Positions 1-7,543 of a stretch of 23,811 nucleotides of DNA are shown here, in pieces. A model generated the notes under the pieces. It saw nothing but the letters and a program-made list of their open reading frames with translations. It searched no databases and was not told the origin of the DNA. The position numbers and the translations under genes were made by a program. Where the stretch lies: the NCBI GenBank assembly GCA_002430125.1, contig DJBQ01000103.1, positions 1 to 23,811 of the forward strand, written 5' to 3'. The stretch comes from Rhodobacterales bacterium UBA5972 (GTDB taxonomy: Bacteria > Pseudomonadota > Alphaproteobacteria > Rhodobacterales > Rhodobacteraceae). Every line of letters begins with the position of its first letter. Position 1 is the stretch's first letter.

Positions 1-345
1 GCAGCACTCAATTCATCCCGGAAGCTTTCTGCTGCTTGACGCATTTCATCGGCGGCAGCCTTCATCGCGACCGTCCCCTCAGACGTATTATCCCGGATGC
101 CTGCAAGGGTTTCATTCATGATGACCAAAAGGTTTTCGGCACCTTTTGTCATCGTCGAGGAGGCCGTTTCGCCAGTAGCTGCGACTTGCTCTCGGATCTC
201 CCCTATTGCTGTAGCGATCTGAGACAGAGCGGTCTGCAAACCTTCGCCAGCCTGCGAATTTGACGCGTTCATACGGTCCACCATCATACTGATCCGGTCA
301 GATGATTCACCAAGGGATTCGCTAGCACGGTTAGCCGCGCCCCGG
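1..345 (-). pseudogene. Internal/C-terminal fragment of a coiled-coil protein, possibly ZorA-like (runs off window)
   Basis: Read from about 345 down to 1 on the minus strand, one frame stays open and gives an Ala/Glu/Ser-rich helical sequence with repeated short heptad-like blocks such as EIREQVAATGETASSTM and AAADEMRQAAESFRDEL. There are no membrane segments and no start codon with a ribosome binding site; upstream the frame runs as a shadow through the neighbouring tail-protein fragment, so the true N-terminus is missing. Composition and spacing resemble the long helical tail of the anti-phage motor protein ZorA, but a chemoreceptor-type signalling helix or a phage tape-measure protein is also possible. 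The identification is a resemblance from memory, not a motif match. The fragment may be the end of a gene that continues beyond the window edge. Confidence 0.45.
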
Positions 346-690
346 TTGGGGCCGGATTGGCGATCGAACTTTCCGTGCCGAACTGGCCGCGCAGCAGATG
401 GGTCAGTTTCCAGCGTCCGGGACTTTGCAGCGCGGCCGTTCCGAACTGGACGATTTCCCAGATGCCGGGAGCTGCTTCAATCGCCAGCGGATTGCCTCCG
501 GCCAGCAAGGCTTCGTTGTCTAGGCTGCTGAAATTGCCTGAGGCCACATCCACCCACAGCTCATTGCCATCATCAAAGCGCCACACCGGCCCAGCGTAGA
601 AATCGAAGGCCAGCGTCCCAAGCCTGGCGGGCTGCCCAACTGTGCCCAATGACGTGAAGCCACCGTTGACGAACTGGTTGAGAGATACAT
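310..690 (-). pseudogene. Fragment of GTA/phage tail baseplate 'megatron' protein (gp15-like)
   Basis: The minus-strand frame from about 690 to 310 encodes a segment typical of the C-terminal part of gene-transfer-agent gp15 and related phage tail proteins: AGPVWRFDDGNELWVDV, then LLAGGNPLAIE, then WEIVQFGTAAL, then LTHLLRGQFGTE. In the family these elements come in this order inside a protein of over 1,000 residues; only about 120 residues are present here. Neither the beginning nor the end of the gene is present, and no other GTA or prophage gene lies nearby, so it is a stranded piece. It abuts the coiled-coil fragment on one side and the DUF1194 N-terminus on the other, each in a different frame. 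Confidence 0.6.
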
Positions 691-702
691 CGACGAACAT
701 CT

Positions 703-921
703 GCCAAAGCTGATCGCAACACCTCCCGTCGCCTCGATAGCCTGTTGAACGGTTGGGTCCAGCAGCGCCCCCGCCAACCCGAATTGTTGCAATTGAAATT
801 CCGCCTCGTCCACACTGGTTGAAACATCCATCGCCAGAACCAGTTCTAACCCAACAGGGTGCTGCGCCCGCGCTTGAAACGCCGCCATAAGCAAAACGAA
901 AACAAAGATCAGTCGCAGCAT
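703..921 (-). pseudogene. Truncated DUF1194 (secreted von Willebrand A-like) protein, N-terminal 70 residues only
   Basis: Starting at ATG 921, preceded by a purine-rich site (AGGCGAGGGG), the product has a signal peptide (about residues 1-19, ending in QARAQ) followed by LELVLAMDVSTSVDEAEF, the beginning of a VWA/MIDAS-like domain (DxSxS) as found in DUF1194 proteins. Homology stops at about residue 70, near position 705. The frame then continues as a nonsense tail into the tail-protein fragment. Family members are usually well over 200 residues, so most of the domain is lost. An upstream in-frame ATG at 942 is possible, but it lies in the other arm of an inverted repeat and has no ribosome binding site. 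The creatinase gene ends only 40 bp upstream. Confidence 0.6.
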
Positions 922-947
922 GGCCCCTCGCCTTTGGGCCATGCTGC
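915..947 (-). promoter_or_regulatory. 12-bp perfect inverted repeat enclosing the DUF1194 ribosome binding site
   Basis: GCAGCATGGCCC (915-926) is repeated exactly inverted at 936-947 with a 9-nt loop. In the minus-strand transcript the loop carries AAAGGCGAG and the start codon lies in the 3' arm, so the hairpin could control translation of the downstream gene. It could equally be a terminator for creatinase, whose stop is at 962-964, but there is no T-run after it. Confidence 0.6.
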
Positions 948-961
948 CAGATTTCGCGCCC

Positions 962-2182
962 TTAAGCGATCACGTTGTGCTCAGGCCCATAGGGAAAGCC
1001 GGTGATGTTTTCCGCCCCGTTTTCCGTCACGATCAGGATATCATGCTCGCGGTATCCACCGGCACCCGGCATGCCTTGGGGGATCGTCAGCATCGGCTCC
1101 ATCGACACCACCATGCCCGGCTCCAGTACCGTGTCGATATCCTCGCGCAACTCCAGCCCCGCCTCGCGGCCATAATAATGGCTGAGGATGCCGAAAGAAT
1201 GCCCGTAACCAAACGACCGGTATTTCAGCAAATCACGTTCCGCGAAAAACTGGTTGATCTGATGCGTGATCCCCGAACAACTGGCTCCCGGTTTGATCAG
1301 GCTTAACCCCAGTTCATGCGCCCCGACATTCGCCTGCCAGATTGCCAGCGACGCTGTGTCCGGTTCGCCCAGAAACAACGTACGCTCCAAAGCGGTGTAA
1401 TACCCCGAGATCATCGGGAAGGTATTCAGGCTCAGGATATCGCCGCTCTCAAGGGCGCGCATCGTCACCGGGTTATGCGCGCCGTCCGTGTTCAGCCCCG
1501 ACTGAAACCAAACCCAACTGTCGCGCATTTCCGAATCCGGCTGCGATTTGGCAATCTCAAGCTCCATCGCGTCCCGCCCGGCCATCGCGACATCAATCTC
1601 GCGCGTTCCCGCACGGATCGCGTCGCGCACAGCGTAACCGCCAACATCCGCCACCCGTGCCCCTTCCCGGATCAGGGTGATTTCCGCCGCTGATTTCCCC
1701 ATCCGCTGGCGCATCGTGTCGCCTGCCAGATCGACAACTTTGCTGGGCGCAAGATAGCCGTTCAGCTTTTCAAACTGTTGCAGGTTCAAGTTATCGCCCT
1801 CAAAACCGACAACCTTGCCAACGCCCGAAACCGACTGCACGGCGCGCCAGTAATTATCGCGCTGCCAGTCGGTATAAACGATGTTTTCAAAGGCCGAGCG
1901 CCGCCACGGCTGGCCGCCATCGATCCCGGCTGAAATCGTAACGGCATCGCTTTGCGTCACGACAAACCCGTAAGGTCGCCCGAAGCTGCAATAAAGGAAC
2001 CCGGAATAATAGGCGATGTTGTGCATGCTGGTCAGGACAACAGCCTGCACCCCGGCTTGCGCCATGATCGCCCGCAAGCCGTTCAGCCGCGTTTCGTATT
2101 CCGCCTGCGCGAACGGCAAAACCGCCTTGTCGCCGTTGTGGAACTGCTGCATTTCGGGCCGTGTTGTGGTGTGGATATTCAT
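962..2182 (-). CDS. Creatinase (creatine amidinohydrolase)
   Basis: A 406-residue M24-fold enzyme that hydrolyses creatine to sarcosine and urea in the cytoplasm. It is close to full-length Pseudomonas creatinase. The N-terminal domain carries FLYCSFGRPY, ISAGIDGGQPWRR and IVYTDWQRDN. The C-terminal pita-bread domain carries WFQSGLNTDGAHNPVT, FGYGHSFG..LSHYYGREAG and SMEPML...GGYREHDILI. His236, Glu266 and Glu362 line up, with a constant offset of four, with the catalytic and binding residues His232, Glu262 and Glu358 of the P. putida enzyme. The family uses no metal, unlike related aminopeptidases. ATG 2182 has GGAGGT four nucleotides upstream. No creatininase or sarcosine oxidase gene is in the window. 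Sarcosine and urea must be handled elsewhere. Confidence 0.95.
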   Translation of the reverse strand: MNIHTTTRPEMQQFHNGDKAVLPFAQAEYETRLNGLRAIMAQAGVQAVVLTSMHNIAYYSGFLYCSFGRPYGFVVTQSDAVTISAGIDGGQPWRRSAFENIVYTDWQRDNYWRAVQSVSGVGKVVGFEGDNLNLQQFEKLNGYLAPSKVVDLAGDTMRQRMGKSAAEITLIREGARVADVGGYAVRDAIRAGTREIDVAMAGRDAMELEIAKSQPDSEMRDSWVWFQSGLNTDGAHNPVTMRALESGDILSLNTFPMISGYYTALERTLFLGEPDTASLAIWQANVGAHELGLSLIKPGASCSGITHQINQFFAERDLLKYRSFGYGHSFGILSHYYGREAGLELREDIDTVLEPGMVVSMEPMLTIPQGMPGAGGYREHDILIVTENGAENITGFPYGPEHNVIA

Positions 2183-2313
2183 TTTGACCTCCGGTCTTAT
2201 ACCGGGGGTCTTGTCTGACAGCCCCGGAAAACAATCCGGGCGTACAGGACAAATTGCGGGCTCTCCCGCAGGCGGGCGAGATATGCTCGCCTGACGACGC
2301 CATCGTCAGTGCC
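2183..2313 (-). promoter_or_regulatory. Structured creatinase leader: five consecutive hairpins
   Basis: Between the predicted start of transcription and the creatinase ATG there are five inverted repeats in tandem: 2291-2309 (CTGACGA/TCGTCAG), 2275-2291 (GGCGAG/CTCGCC), 2255-2270 (TGCGGG/CCCGCA), 2223-2240 (CCCGGA/TCCGGG) and 2186-2210 (10-bp arms with one imperfect position, 5-nt loop). The last one includes the ribosome binding site. The arrangement resembles a cis-regulatory RNA. I do not recognise it as a known riboswitch class. Confidence 0.5.
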
Positions 2314-2320
2314 TGACTGC

Positions 2321-2348
2321 GATTTACACCCATTTACCGATAAGTCAA
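2321..2348 (-). promoter_or_regulatory. Likely sigma70-type promoter of creatinase
   Basis: On the minus strand TTGACT (2348-2343) is followed after 16 bp by TAAATC (2326-2321). Transcription would start near 2313, directly at the first hairpin of the leader. It is a reasonable match to -35/-10 consensus but is unproven. Confidence 0.4.
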
Positions 2349-2437
2349 AGATATTTTCGTCCGCACCCCACGTGACATTCCGGTGGCAGCGGCCTGGCGA
2401 TTAGGATAGGTCCAAACCACCAGAACCGGAGACCGGA

Positions 2438-3334
2438 ATGCAGGCCAAGAACGAAGACAGCCTATCCGGCCTTGGCTTTGCCCTGTCAGCATATTTGATG
2501 TGGGGTTTTCTGCCACTTTACATGAAAGCTTTGGATCATTTTCCACCCACCGAAGTGATTGCCCATCGGGTGATCTGGTCGATCCCTGTTGCATTTGCCG
2601 TACTACTGGCAACCGGCCGCACGCGCGATCTGAAAGCCGCCCTCCTTAATCCGCGTATGCTGGCAATGGGCGTGGTGACCGCCTCGCTGATTGGGATAAA
2701 CTGGGGGTTTTACATCTGGGCGATCACCTCGGGCAACGCGATGGAGGCCGCCCTCGGGTACTATATCAACCCGTTATTCAGCATCTTTCTGGCCGCCGTA
2801 TTTCTGCGCGAGCGTCTAAGCACCGCCCAATGGTCTGCAATCGCTTTGTCCGTCGCCGCCGTGGTTGTTCTGACGGTCGAGGCCGGCAGATTGCCAGCCC
2901 AGGGTCTGGTAATGACCCTGACATGGGGGCTTTATGCCTATTTCAAGAAATCACTGCCGATTGGCCCAAATCAGGCCTTCACCCTGGAAATCCTGCTGCT
3001 GACGCCTTTTGCGCTGGCCTATATCACCTATCTGATCATCAGCGGCGAAAGCCATTTTCTGACGGAAACCACACGGGACACGTGGCTGTTGTTGGGGGCC
3101 GGACCGGTCAGCGCGATTCCGTTGATCATCTACGCCAACGGCGCAAAACGCTTGCGCCTTTCGACCATCGGCATCCTGCAATACGTCGCCCCGACCCTGA
3201 TCTTTCTGGTCGCGGTTTTTATTTTTCACGAACCCTTCGGGCAGGCCCAACTGATCGCGTTTTCGATGATCTGGACCGCGCTCGTGATCTATACCGTTTC
3301 GATGCTGCGAGGGGCACGTAAAGCCGGTCGCTAG
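2438..3334 (+). CDS. rarD: EamA-family transporter RarD
   Basis: This is a 298-residue inner-membrane protein of the drug/metabolite transporter superfamily with about ten predicted helices. It opens with GLGFALSAYLMWGFLPLYMKAL, and carries EVIAHRVIWSIP, GINWGFYIWAI, EAALGYYINPLF and TWGLYAYFKK, all characteristic of the RarD branch. RarD was named from chloramphenicol-sensitive mutants; its substrate is not firmly known. The start at 2438 has GGAGA just upstream. It is divergent from creatinase, sharing a 255-bp intergenic region, so a link with nitrogen-compound export or import is conceivable but only an inference. Confidence 0.9.
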   Translation: MQAKNEDSLSGLGFALSAYLMWGFLPLYMKALDHFPPTEVIAHRVIWSIPVAFAVLLATGRTRDLKAALLNPRMLAMGVVTASLIGINWGFYIWAITSGNAMEAALGYYINPLFSIFLAAVFLRERLSTAQWSAIALSVAAVVVLTVEAGRLPAQGLVMTLTWGLYAYFKKSLPIGPNQAFTLEILLLTPFALAYITYLIISGESHFLTETTRDTWLLLGAGPVSAIPLIIYANGAKRLRLSTIGILQYVAPTLIFLVAVFIFHEPFGQAQLIAFSMIWTALVIYTVSMLRGARKAGR

Positions 3335-3430
3335 TCCGTTTCGCCTAGACACGCGATCAGGTGTTTTCGATTTTCTTGACACTGAAACCACTCCAAAGCT
3401 CCACATCCTGCAGCCAAATCCGCGTCGATT

Positions 3431-3464
3431 TTGTATGCACAGGTTGTGTACGCATTGTGTACGC
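3431..3464 (+). repeat. Tandem 10-bp repeat TTGTGTACGC, candidate operator of the ABC transporter operon
   Basis: TTGTGTACGC occurs at 3444-3453 and again at 3455-3464, 11 bp apart, so on the same face of the helix. A degenerate third copy (TTGTATGCAC) lies at 3431-3440. They sit 60-90 bp before the first transporter gene, which suggests cooperative binding of a regulator. No regulator gene lies beside them. Confidence 0.4.
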
Positions 3465-3522
3465 CCGTTTTCGCTGATTTCCCCCCTAGACCGGACGCGC
3501 CCGCCTCTCTAGCATCCGGGCT

Positions 3523-4470
3523 ATGCTACGCTTTGCCACCACGCGATTGATCTCTCTGACGCTCAGCCTTTTGGCGGCGTCGATTGTCATTTTTGCGGTG
3601 ATCGAAGTGATACCGGGCGACCCGGCCTCGTTCATGCTGGGCCTGAATGCCGAACCCGATACGGTGGCGGCGCTGCGCGACCAATTGGGGTTGGGTGGCA
3701 GCGTTGTGACCCGATATCTTAACTGGGTCGGCGGCATGTTAACGGGTGATTTTGGCACGTCTTATACCTACCGCGTTCCAGTGACCGAACTGATCCTCGC
3801 GCGGGTTTGGGTCAGTCTGCCATTGGCGATTTTTGCCTTGATCCTGTCTACAGCGATTGCCTTTCCGGTCGGCCTGATCGCCGCATCGTATCGCGGCAAA
3901 GTCGCTGATCTTGGCATCATGAGCGTTACCCAGCTTGGCATTGCGGTGCCGAACTTTTGGTTTGCGATGATCCTGGTGTTGATTTTTGCGATAAAAATCA
4001 GATGGTTTTCCGCTGGCGGTTTTCCGGGATGGGACCAAGGGGTTTTTGTGGCGATGAAGTCCCTGACCCTGCCAGCCATCGCTCTGGCATTGCCGCAGGC
4101 GTCAATTCTGGCGCGGATCATGCGATCCAGCGTTCTGGACACGCTGGATCAGGATTACATCCGCACCGCCCGCGCCAAGGGTCTGACGCGCAGCCAATCC
4201 ATCACCCGCCACGCCCTCAGGAACGCGATGATTCCGGTGCTGACAATCATCGGTATGCAGTTTTCCTTTTTGATGGCCGGCGCGATCATCATCGAGAATG
4301 TCTTCTTCCTGCCGGGCCTGGGACGCCTTATTTTTCAAGGCATTACCCAGCGTGATCTGGTGGTCGTGGAAAGCGTTGTCATGCTGCTGGTCTTCGCAGT
4401 TATCACTGTTACGTTCGTCGTTGATATCGCCTATGCCGCCGTCGATCCACGCCTAAGGAAACGCGGATGA
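3523..4470 (+). CDS. Oligopeptide/nickel-type ABC transporter permease (DppB-like)
   Basis: A 315-residue inner-membrane permease of the DppB/OppB family. It begins with RLISLTLSLLAASIVIFAVIE (first helix) and the usual VIPGDPA motif, followed by a periplasmic segment with LRDQLGLGG. About five further helices follow. The cytoplasmic EAA loop that contacts the ATPase is DYIRTARAKGLTRSQSITRHALRN (about residues 208-232), and the C-terminus ends in VDIAYAAVDPRLRKRG, typical of the family. It is first in a three-gene set whose reading frames overlap by 4 nt (ATGA), indicating translational coupling. The substrate cannot be read from the permease; peptides, or in this setting a guanidino or amino compound, are possibilities. 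Confidence 0.92.
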   Translation: MLRFATTRLISLTLSLLAASIVIFAVIEVIPGDPASFMLGLNAEPDTVAALRDQLGLGGSVVTRYLNWVGGMLTGDFGTSYTYRVPVTELILARVWVSLPLAIFALILSTAIAFPVGLIAASYRGKVADLGIMSVTQLGIAVPNFWFAMILVLIFAIKIRWFSAGGFPGWDQGVFVAMKSLTLPAIALALPQASILARIMRSSVLDTLDQDYIRTARAKGLTRSQSITRHALRNAMIPVLTIIGMQFSFLMAGAIIIENVFFLPGLGRLIFQGITQRDLVVVESVVMLLVFAVITVTFVVDIAYAAVDPRLRKRG

Positions 4471-5288
4471 AACTGCCCAAAACCCTTGTTCTTGGCGGTG
4501 CGATTTTCGCGGTTTTTCTGCTGGCAGCTTTGGCATCATTTCTGTGGACACCTTATGACGTGCAGACCCTGACGATCTCGGCCAAGTTGAAAACACCGAG
4601 TGCGGTATTCTGGTTTGGCACCGATCATTTCGGGCGGGATATTTTCTCGATGATCATGGTCGGCGCACGCACATCGATTGCTGTGGCGATTGTTGCGGTA
4701 GGCATCGGCATCACCCTTGGTGTGCCGCTGGGCCTGTGGGCGGCCTCCAATCACGGGTCCTGGCTGGACGAAGTGATCATGCGCGGCAATGACCTTGTGT
4801 TTGCCTTCCCTTCGCTTGTGATTGCGATCCTGATCACCGCGGTTTTCGGCCCCTCGGCCCTTAACGCAATCATCGCGATTGGCATTTTCAACATCCCAGT
4901 TTTCGCGCGGATTTCACGCGGCGGGGCGCTGTCGATCTGGACGTTGGATTACATTCTGGCGGCACGGGTGGCGGGCAAAAGCCGGTTCAGGATTTCACTT
5001 GAACATATCCTGCCAAACATCGCTAACCTGTTGATTGTACAAGGCACCATTCAGTTCAGCCTTGGCATTCTGGCCGAGGCAGCGTTGTCCTATGTCGGGC
5101 TTGGCGCACAACCTCCGACACCCAGCTGGGGCCGGATGCTGGCCGACAGCCAGACCCTGATTTCATTCGCCCCGCATTTGGCGTTGTTTCCGGGAATGGC
5201 GATTGTGCTGACGGTTCTGGGATTGAACCTGATGGGCGACGGGTTGCGCGATATTCTGGACCCGAAAATTCGCAGGTCACGCGAATGA
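4467..5288 (+). CDS. Oligopeptide/nickel-type ABC transporter permease (DppC-like)
   Basis: A 273-residue second permease, partner of the upstream DppB-like protein. It has an N-terminal helix, then the conserved FWFGTDHFGRDIFSMIMVGARTS segment typical of DppC/OppC, the EAA loop LDYILAARVAGKSRFRISLEHILPNI (about residues 157-182), ALSYVGLGAQPPTPSWGRML, and the C-terminal NLMGDGLRDILDPK. It overlaps the previous gene by 4 nt and the following ATPase gene by 4 nt, so the three should be made in fixed proportion. It would pair with the DppB-like subunit to form the membrane channel. Confidence 0.93.
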   Translation: MKLPKTLVLGGAIFAVFLLAALASFLWTPYDVQTLTISAKLKTPSAVFWFGTDHFGRDIFSMIMVGARTSIAVAIVAVGIGITLGVPLGLWAASNHGSWLDEVIMRGNDLVFAFPSLVIAILITAVFGPSALNAIIAIGIFNIPVFARISRGGALSIWTLDYILAARVAGKSRFRISLEHILPNIANLLIVQGTIQFSLGILAEAALSYVGLGAQPPTPSWGRMLADSQTLISFAPHLALFPGMAIVLTVLGLNLMGDGLRDILDPKIRRSRE

Positions 5289-6874
5289 CGTTGCTGCGCG
5301 TCGATGATCTGTGCCTGTCGATTGGATCCCTGCCGATCCTGAAGTCGCTGCGTTTTCAGATCGAGGCCGGGCAGGTCTTTGGGGTTGTTGGTGAAAGCGG
5401 GTCGGGCAAATCAATGACCGCTTTGGCGTTGATGGGATTGCAACCGGGCGGCTCGGTCGTCAGCGGCGTTGCCGACTTGAAAGACAGAGAAACGCGCAAT
5501 TTATTGGCTCTGCCGGAAGACGCGATGTGCCAAATCCGGGGCGCCGAAATTGGTATGATTTTTCAGGAACCAATGACCGCCTTGAACCCGGTTCAAACCA
5601 TCGGCGCACAAGTGGCCGAGACCCTGATAATTCACGGGCGCGCGACCAAAAGCCAAGCCATGGTAATCGCGCGTGAAAAGCTGAACCGTGTCGGCTTGCC
5701 TGCAAAAGAATTTCCACTTGATCGCTATCCACACGAATTAAGCGGCGGGCAGCGGCAACGGGTTTGCATCGCTTTAGCCATCGCTTTACGGCCCAAACTG
5801 CTGATCGCCGATGAACCAACAACGGCGCTGGACGTGACCACGCAGGCACAAATTCTCGACCTGCTGAAATCCCTTGTTGCCGAAGAAGGCATGGCGCTGA
5901 TGCTGATCACCCATGATCTGGCCGTGGTGTCCGGCATCGCCGATCAGGTCGCCGTGATGCAGCATGGCGAGATAGTCGAGGCTGGTGCGACCGCTGATGT
6001 TTTTCGCGAAATGCGCCATCCCTATACACGGCAGCTTTTTGAAGCATCCAGTCATGTACCCAAACGAACCCAGCGGGCTCAAGACGAACCCTTGCTTGAA
6101 GTGCTAAATGCGACCCGGACCTATGTGCTGCCGCGCACAGGGTTGTTTTCAAGACCACCGCCATTCAAGGCCGTGAACGATGTCAGCTTTACCCTGAACA
6201 AGGGCGAAAACCTTGGGCTGGTCGGCGAAAGTGGTTGCGGAAAATCCACCCTGACCCGCGCTATCCTTGGATTAGAGGCTTTGCAGGCCGGTGAAATTCG
6301 CCTGTTTGGTCAAAAGGTTACGCCTTTCATGCCAAATGCGTTGCGTTCGGGCGTGCAGGTGGTGTTTCAAGATCCTTACGGCAGTTTCAATCCACGCTGG
6401 AAGGTTGCCCGCCTGGTGGCGGAACCCTTTCATCTGCGCGATCATGTCCCGCCTGAGTGGCGGACCGAGGTTGCTGATGCCCTGATATCCGTCGGCATGC
6501 AGGCCAGCGACATGGACAAATATATCCACGAGTTTTCCGGCGGCCAACGCCAGCGCATTGCTATTGCGCGCGCCTTGATCCTGCGCCCTGATCTGATCGT
6601 TCTGGACGAGGCGGTTTCAGCCCTGGACGTGTCGATCCGGGCGCAAATACTGGACCTGTTGGCCGACCTGTCAGATCGTTTCGACCTCAGTTACTTGTTC
6701 ATCAGCCATGATCTTTCTGTCGTCCGCGCGATTGCTGACCGGGTGTTGGTGATGAAAGCAGGCGAGATCGTCGAAACCGGCCGCACCGAAGACGTGTTTG
6801 CCAATCCGCGGCATCCCTATACCCGGCAGCTGATCGCGGCGACGCCCAAACTGATCGTTGGGAAAGCCGGCTAA
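5285..6874 (+). CDS. Fused double-ATPase subunit of oligopeptide-type ABC transporter
   Basis: A 529-residue protein in which the two ATPases (DppD-like and DppF-like) are joined, as in YejF and GsiA. The first nucleotide-binding domain has Walker A GESGSGKS (36-43), signature LSGGQRQR (152-159) and Walker B LLIADEP. The second has GESGCGKS (314-321), FSGGQRQR (417-424) and LIVLDEAVSALD. Both halves end with the HPYTRQL element of the oligopeptide-transporter C-terminal domain, at about 245 and 510. All catalytic motifs are intact, so both sites should hydrolyse ATP. No periplasmic substrate-binding protein is encoded before or after the operon in this window. It must lie elsewhere, or the transporter borrows one. 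Confidence 0.95.
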   Translation: MTLLRVDDLCLSIGSLPILKSLRFQIEAGQVFGVVGESGSGKSMTALALMGLQPGGSVVSGVADLKDRETRNLLALPEDAMCQIRGAEIGMIFQEPMTALNPVQTIGAQVAETLIIHGRATKSQAMVIAREKLNRVGLPAKEFPLDRYPHELSGGQRQRVCIALAIALRPKLLIADEPTTALDVTTQAQILDLLKSLVAEEGMALMLITHDLAVVSGIADQVAVMQHGEIVEAGATADVFREMRHPYTRQLFEASSHVPKRTQRAQDEPLLEVLNATRTYVLPRTGLFSRPPPFKAVNDVSFTLNKGENLGLVGESGCGKSTLTRAILGLEALQAGEIRLFGQKVTPFMPNALRSGVQVVFQDPYGSFNPRWKVARLVAEPFHLRDHVPPEWRTEVADALISVGMQASDMDKYIHEFSGGQRQRIAIARALILRPDLIVLDEAVSALDVSIRAQILDLLADLSDRFDLSYLFISHDLSVVRAIADRVLVMKAGEIVETGRTEDVFANPRHPYTRQLIAATPKLIVGKAG

Positions 6875-6892
6875 TCACGGACACGGTGCAAT

Positions 6893-7543
6893 CTATTTCG
6901 CGCGACATACCACCGGATATGTCAGTTTGAACGTTGCGTTGGGCCAGTTTTTACGCTGATCAAAACAAACCACCTTGCCACGCCCGCCAAACCAGAACAA
7001 CGATGGATCGACCTCGTCCAGCTTGCCGTTATCAGCCTCATGCAGCACCGCGAAATGCAGGTGCAATATGCCCCCGGCAAGCACGCCCGTATTGCCAACC
7101 CCGCCAAGTTTTTGCCCCCGATGAACCGTGTCGCCGACTTTAACGCTGCGGCTGCTCATATGCCAATAACTGGAGCGCAACCGCCTGCCTTGCCGGTCCT
7201 TGCCGTGGTCAATCACCACCCGGTTGCCGAAAAGCGGTTCAAAGAATGACCAGATCACGTGACCGTCAGCAGGCGCAATCACCGATGTACCTCGCTTTGC
7301 GGTGATGTCAATTCCCAGATGCTCGGCGCGGCCACTCTGATTTGACGCGGCCTTTGGTAGTCGCCAATAGAGCTGTGAAATCGACGGTGCTTCTGCGGGC
7401 AGCGAAATGGCGATACCTATCTGATCTGGATACATTCTACGACTTGCATGGCCGAATTCCTGTTTCATCGGCATGCAAGCGGCCAATATCAGCCCCGACA
7501 AAATCAAGGCAAAAACCTGTGGTGTTTTTCTAAATAGCGTCAG
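6893..7543 (-). CDS. M23-family (LytM-like) peptidase lipoprotein, CTG start
   Basis: This 216-residue protein has a lipoprotein signal peptide (MTLFRKTPQVFALILSGL, then LAAC, lipidated Cys23) and an M23 zinc endopeptidase domain. Ligands and catalytic residues are present: HLGID (His75, Asp79), YWHMS and HLHF (His161/His163). Such proteins cut peptidoglycan cross-links or, anchored in a membrane, help cell-wall remodelling. The start at CTG 7543 is chosen because AGGAG lies seven bases before it and because it gives a complete signal peptide with basic N-region. The next candidate, TTG 7507, would remove the basic residues. The gene is convergent with the ABC operon (18-bp gap). Confidence 0.85.
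   Translation of the reverse strand: MTLFRKTPQVFALILSGLILAACMPMKQEFGHASRRMYPDQIGIAISLPAEAPSISQLYWRLPKAASNQSGRAEHLGIDITAKRGTSVIAPADGHVIWSFFEPLFGNRVVIDHGKDRQGRRLRSSYWHMSSRSVKVGDTVHRGQKLGGVGNTGVLAGGILHLHFAVLHEADNGKLDEVDPSLFWFGGRGKVVCFDQRKNWPNATFKLTYPVVCRAK

Noticed and set aside
520..942. Single 140-residue protein spanning the DUF1194 and tail fragments
   Set aside because: After about residue 70 the frame is a low-quality shadow of the tail-protein frame; it is a fused remnant, not a functional gene.
2183..2313. Glycine or guanidine-III riboswitch in the creatinase leader
   Set aside because: GGGAGAG and GTCAGACAAGAC recall parts of these classes, but the other conserved blocks and the required helices are missing.
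2334..2612. Minus-strand 92-residue frame overlapping the start of rarD
   Set aside because: No ribosome binding site, no recognisable protein features, and it overlaps an evident rarD start.
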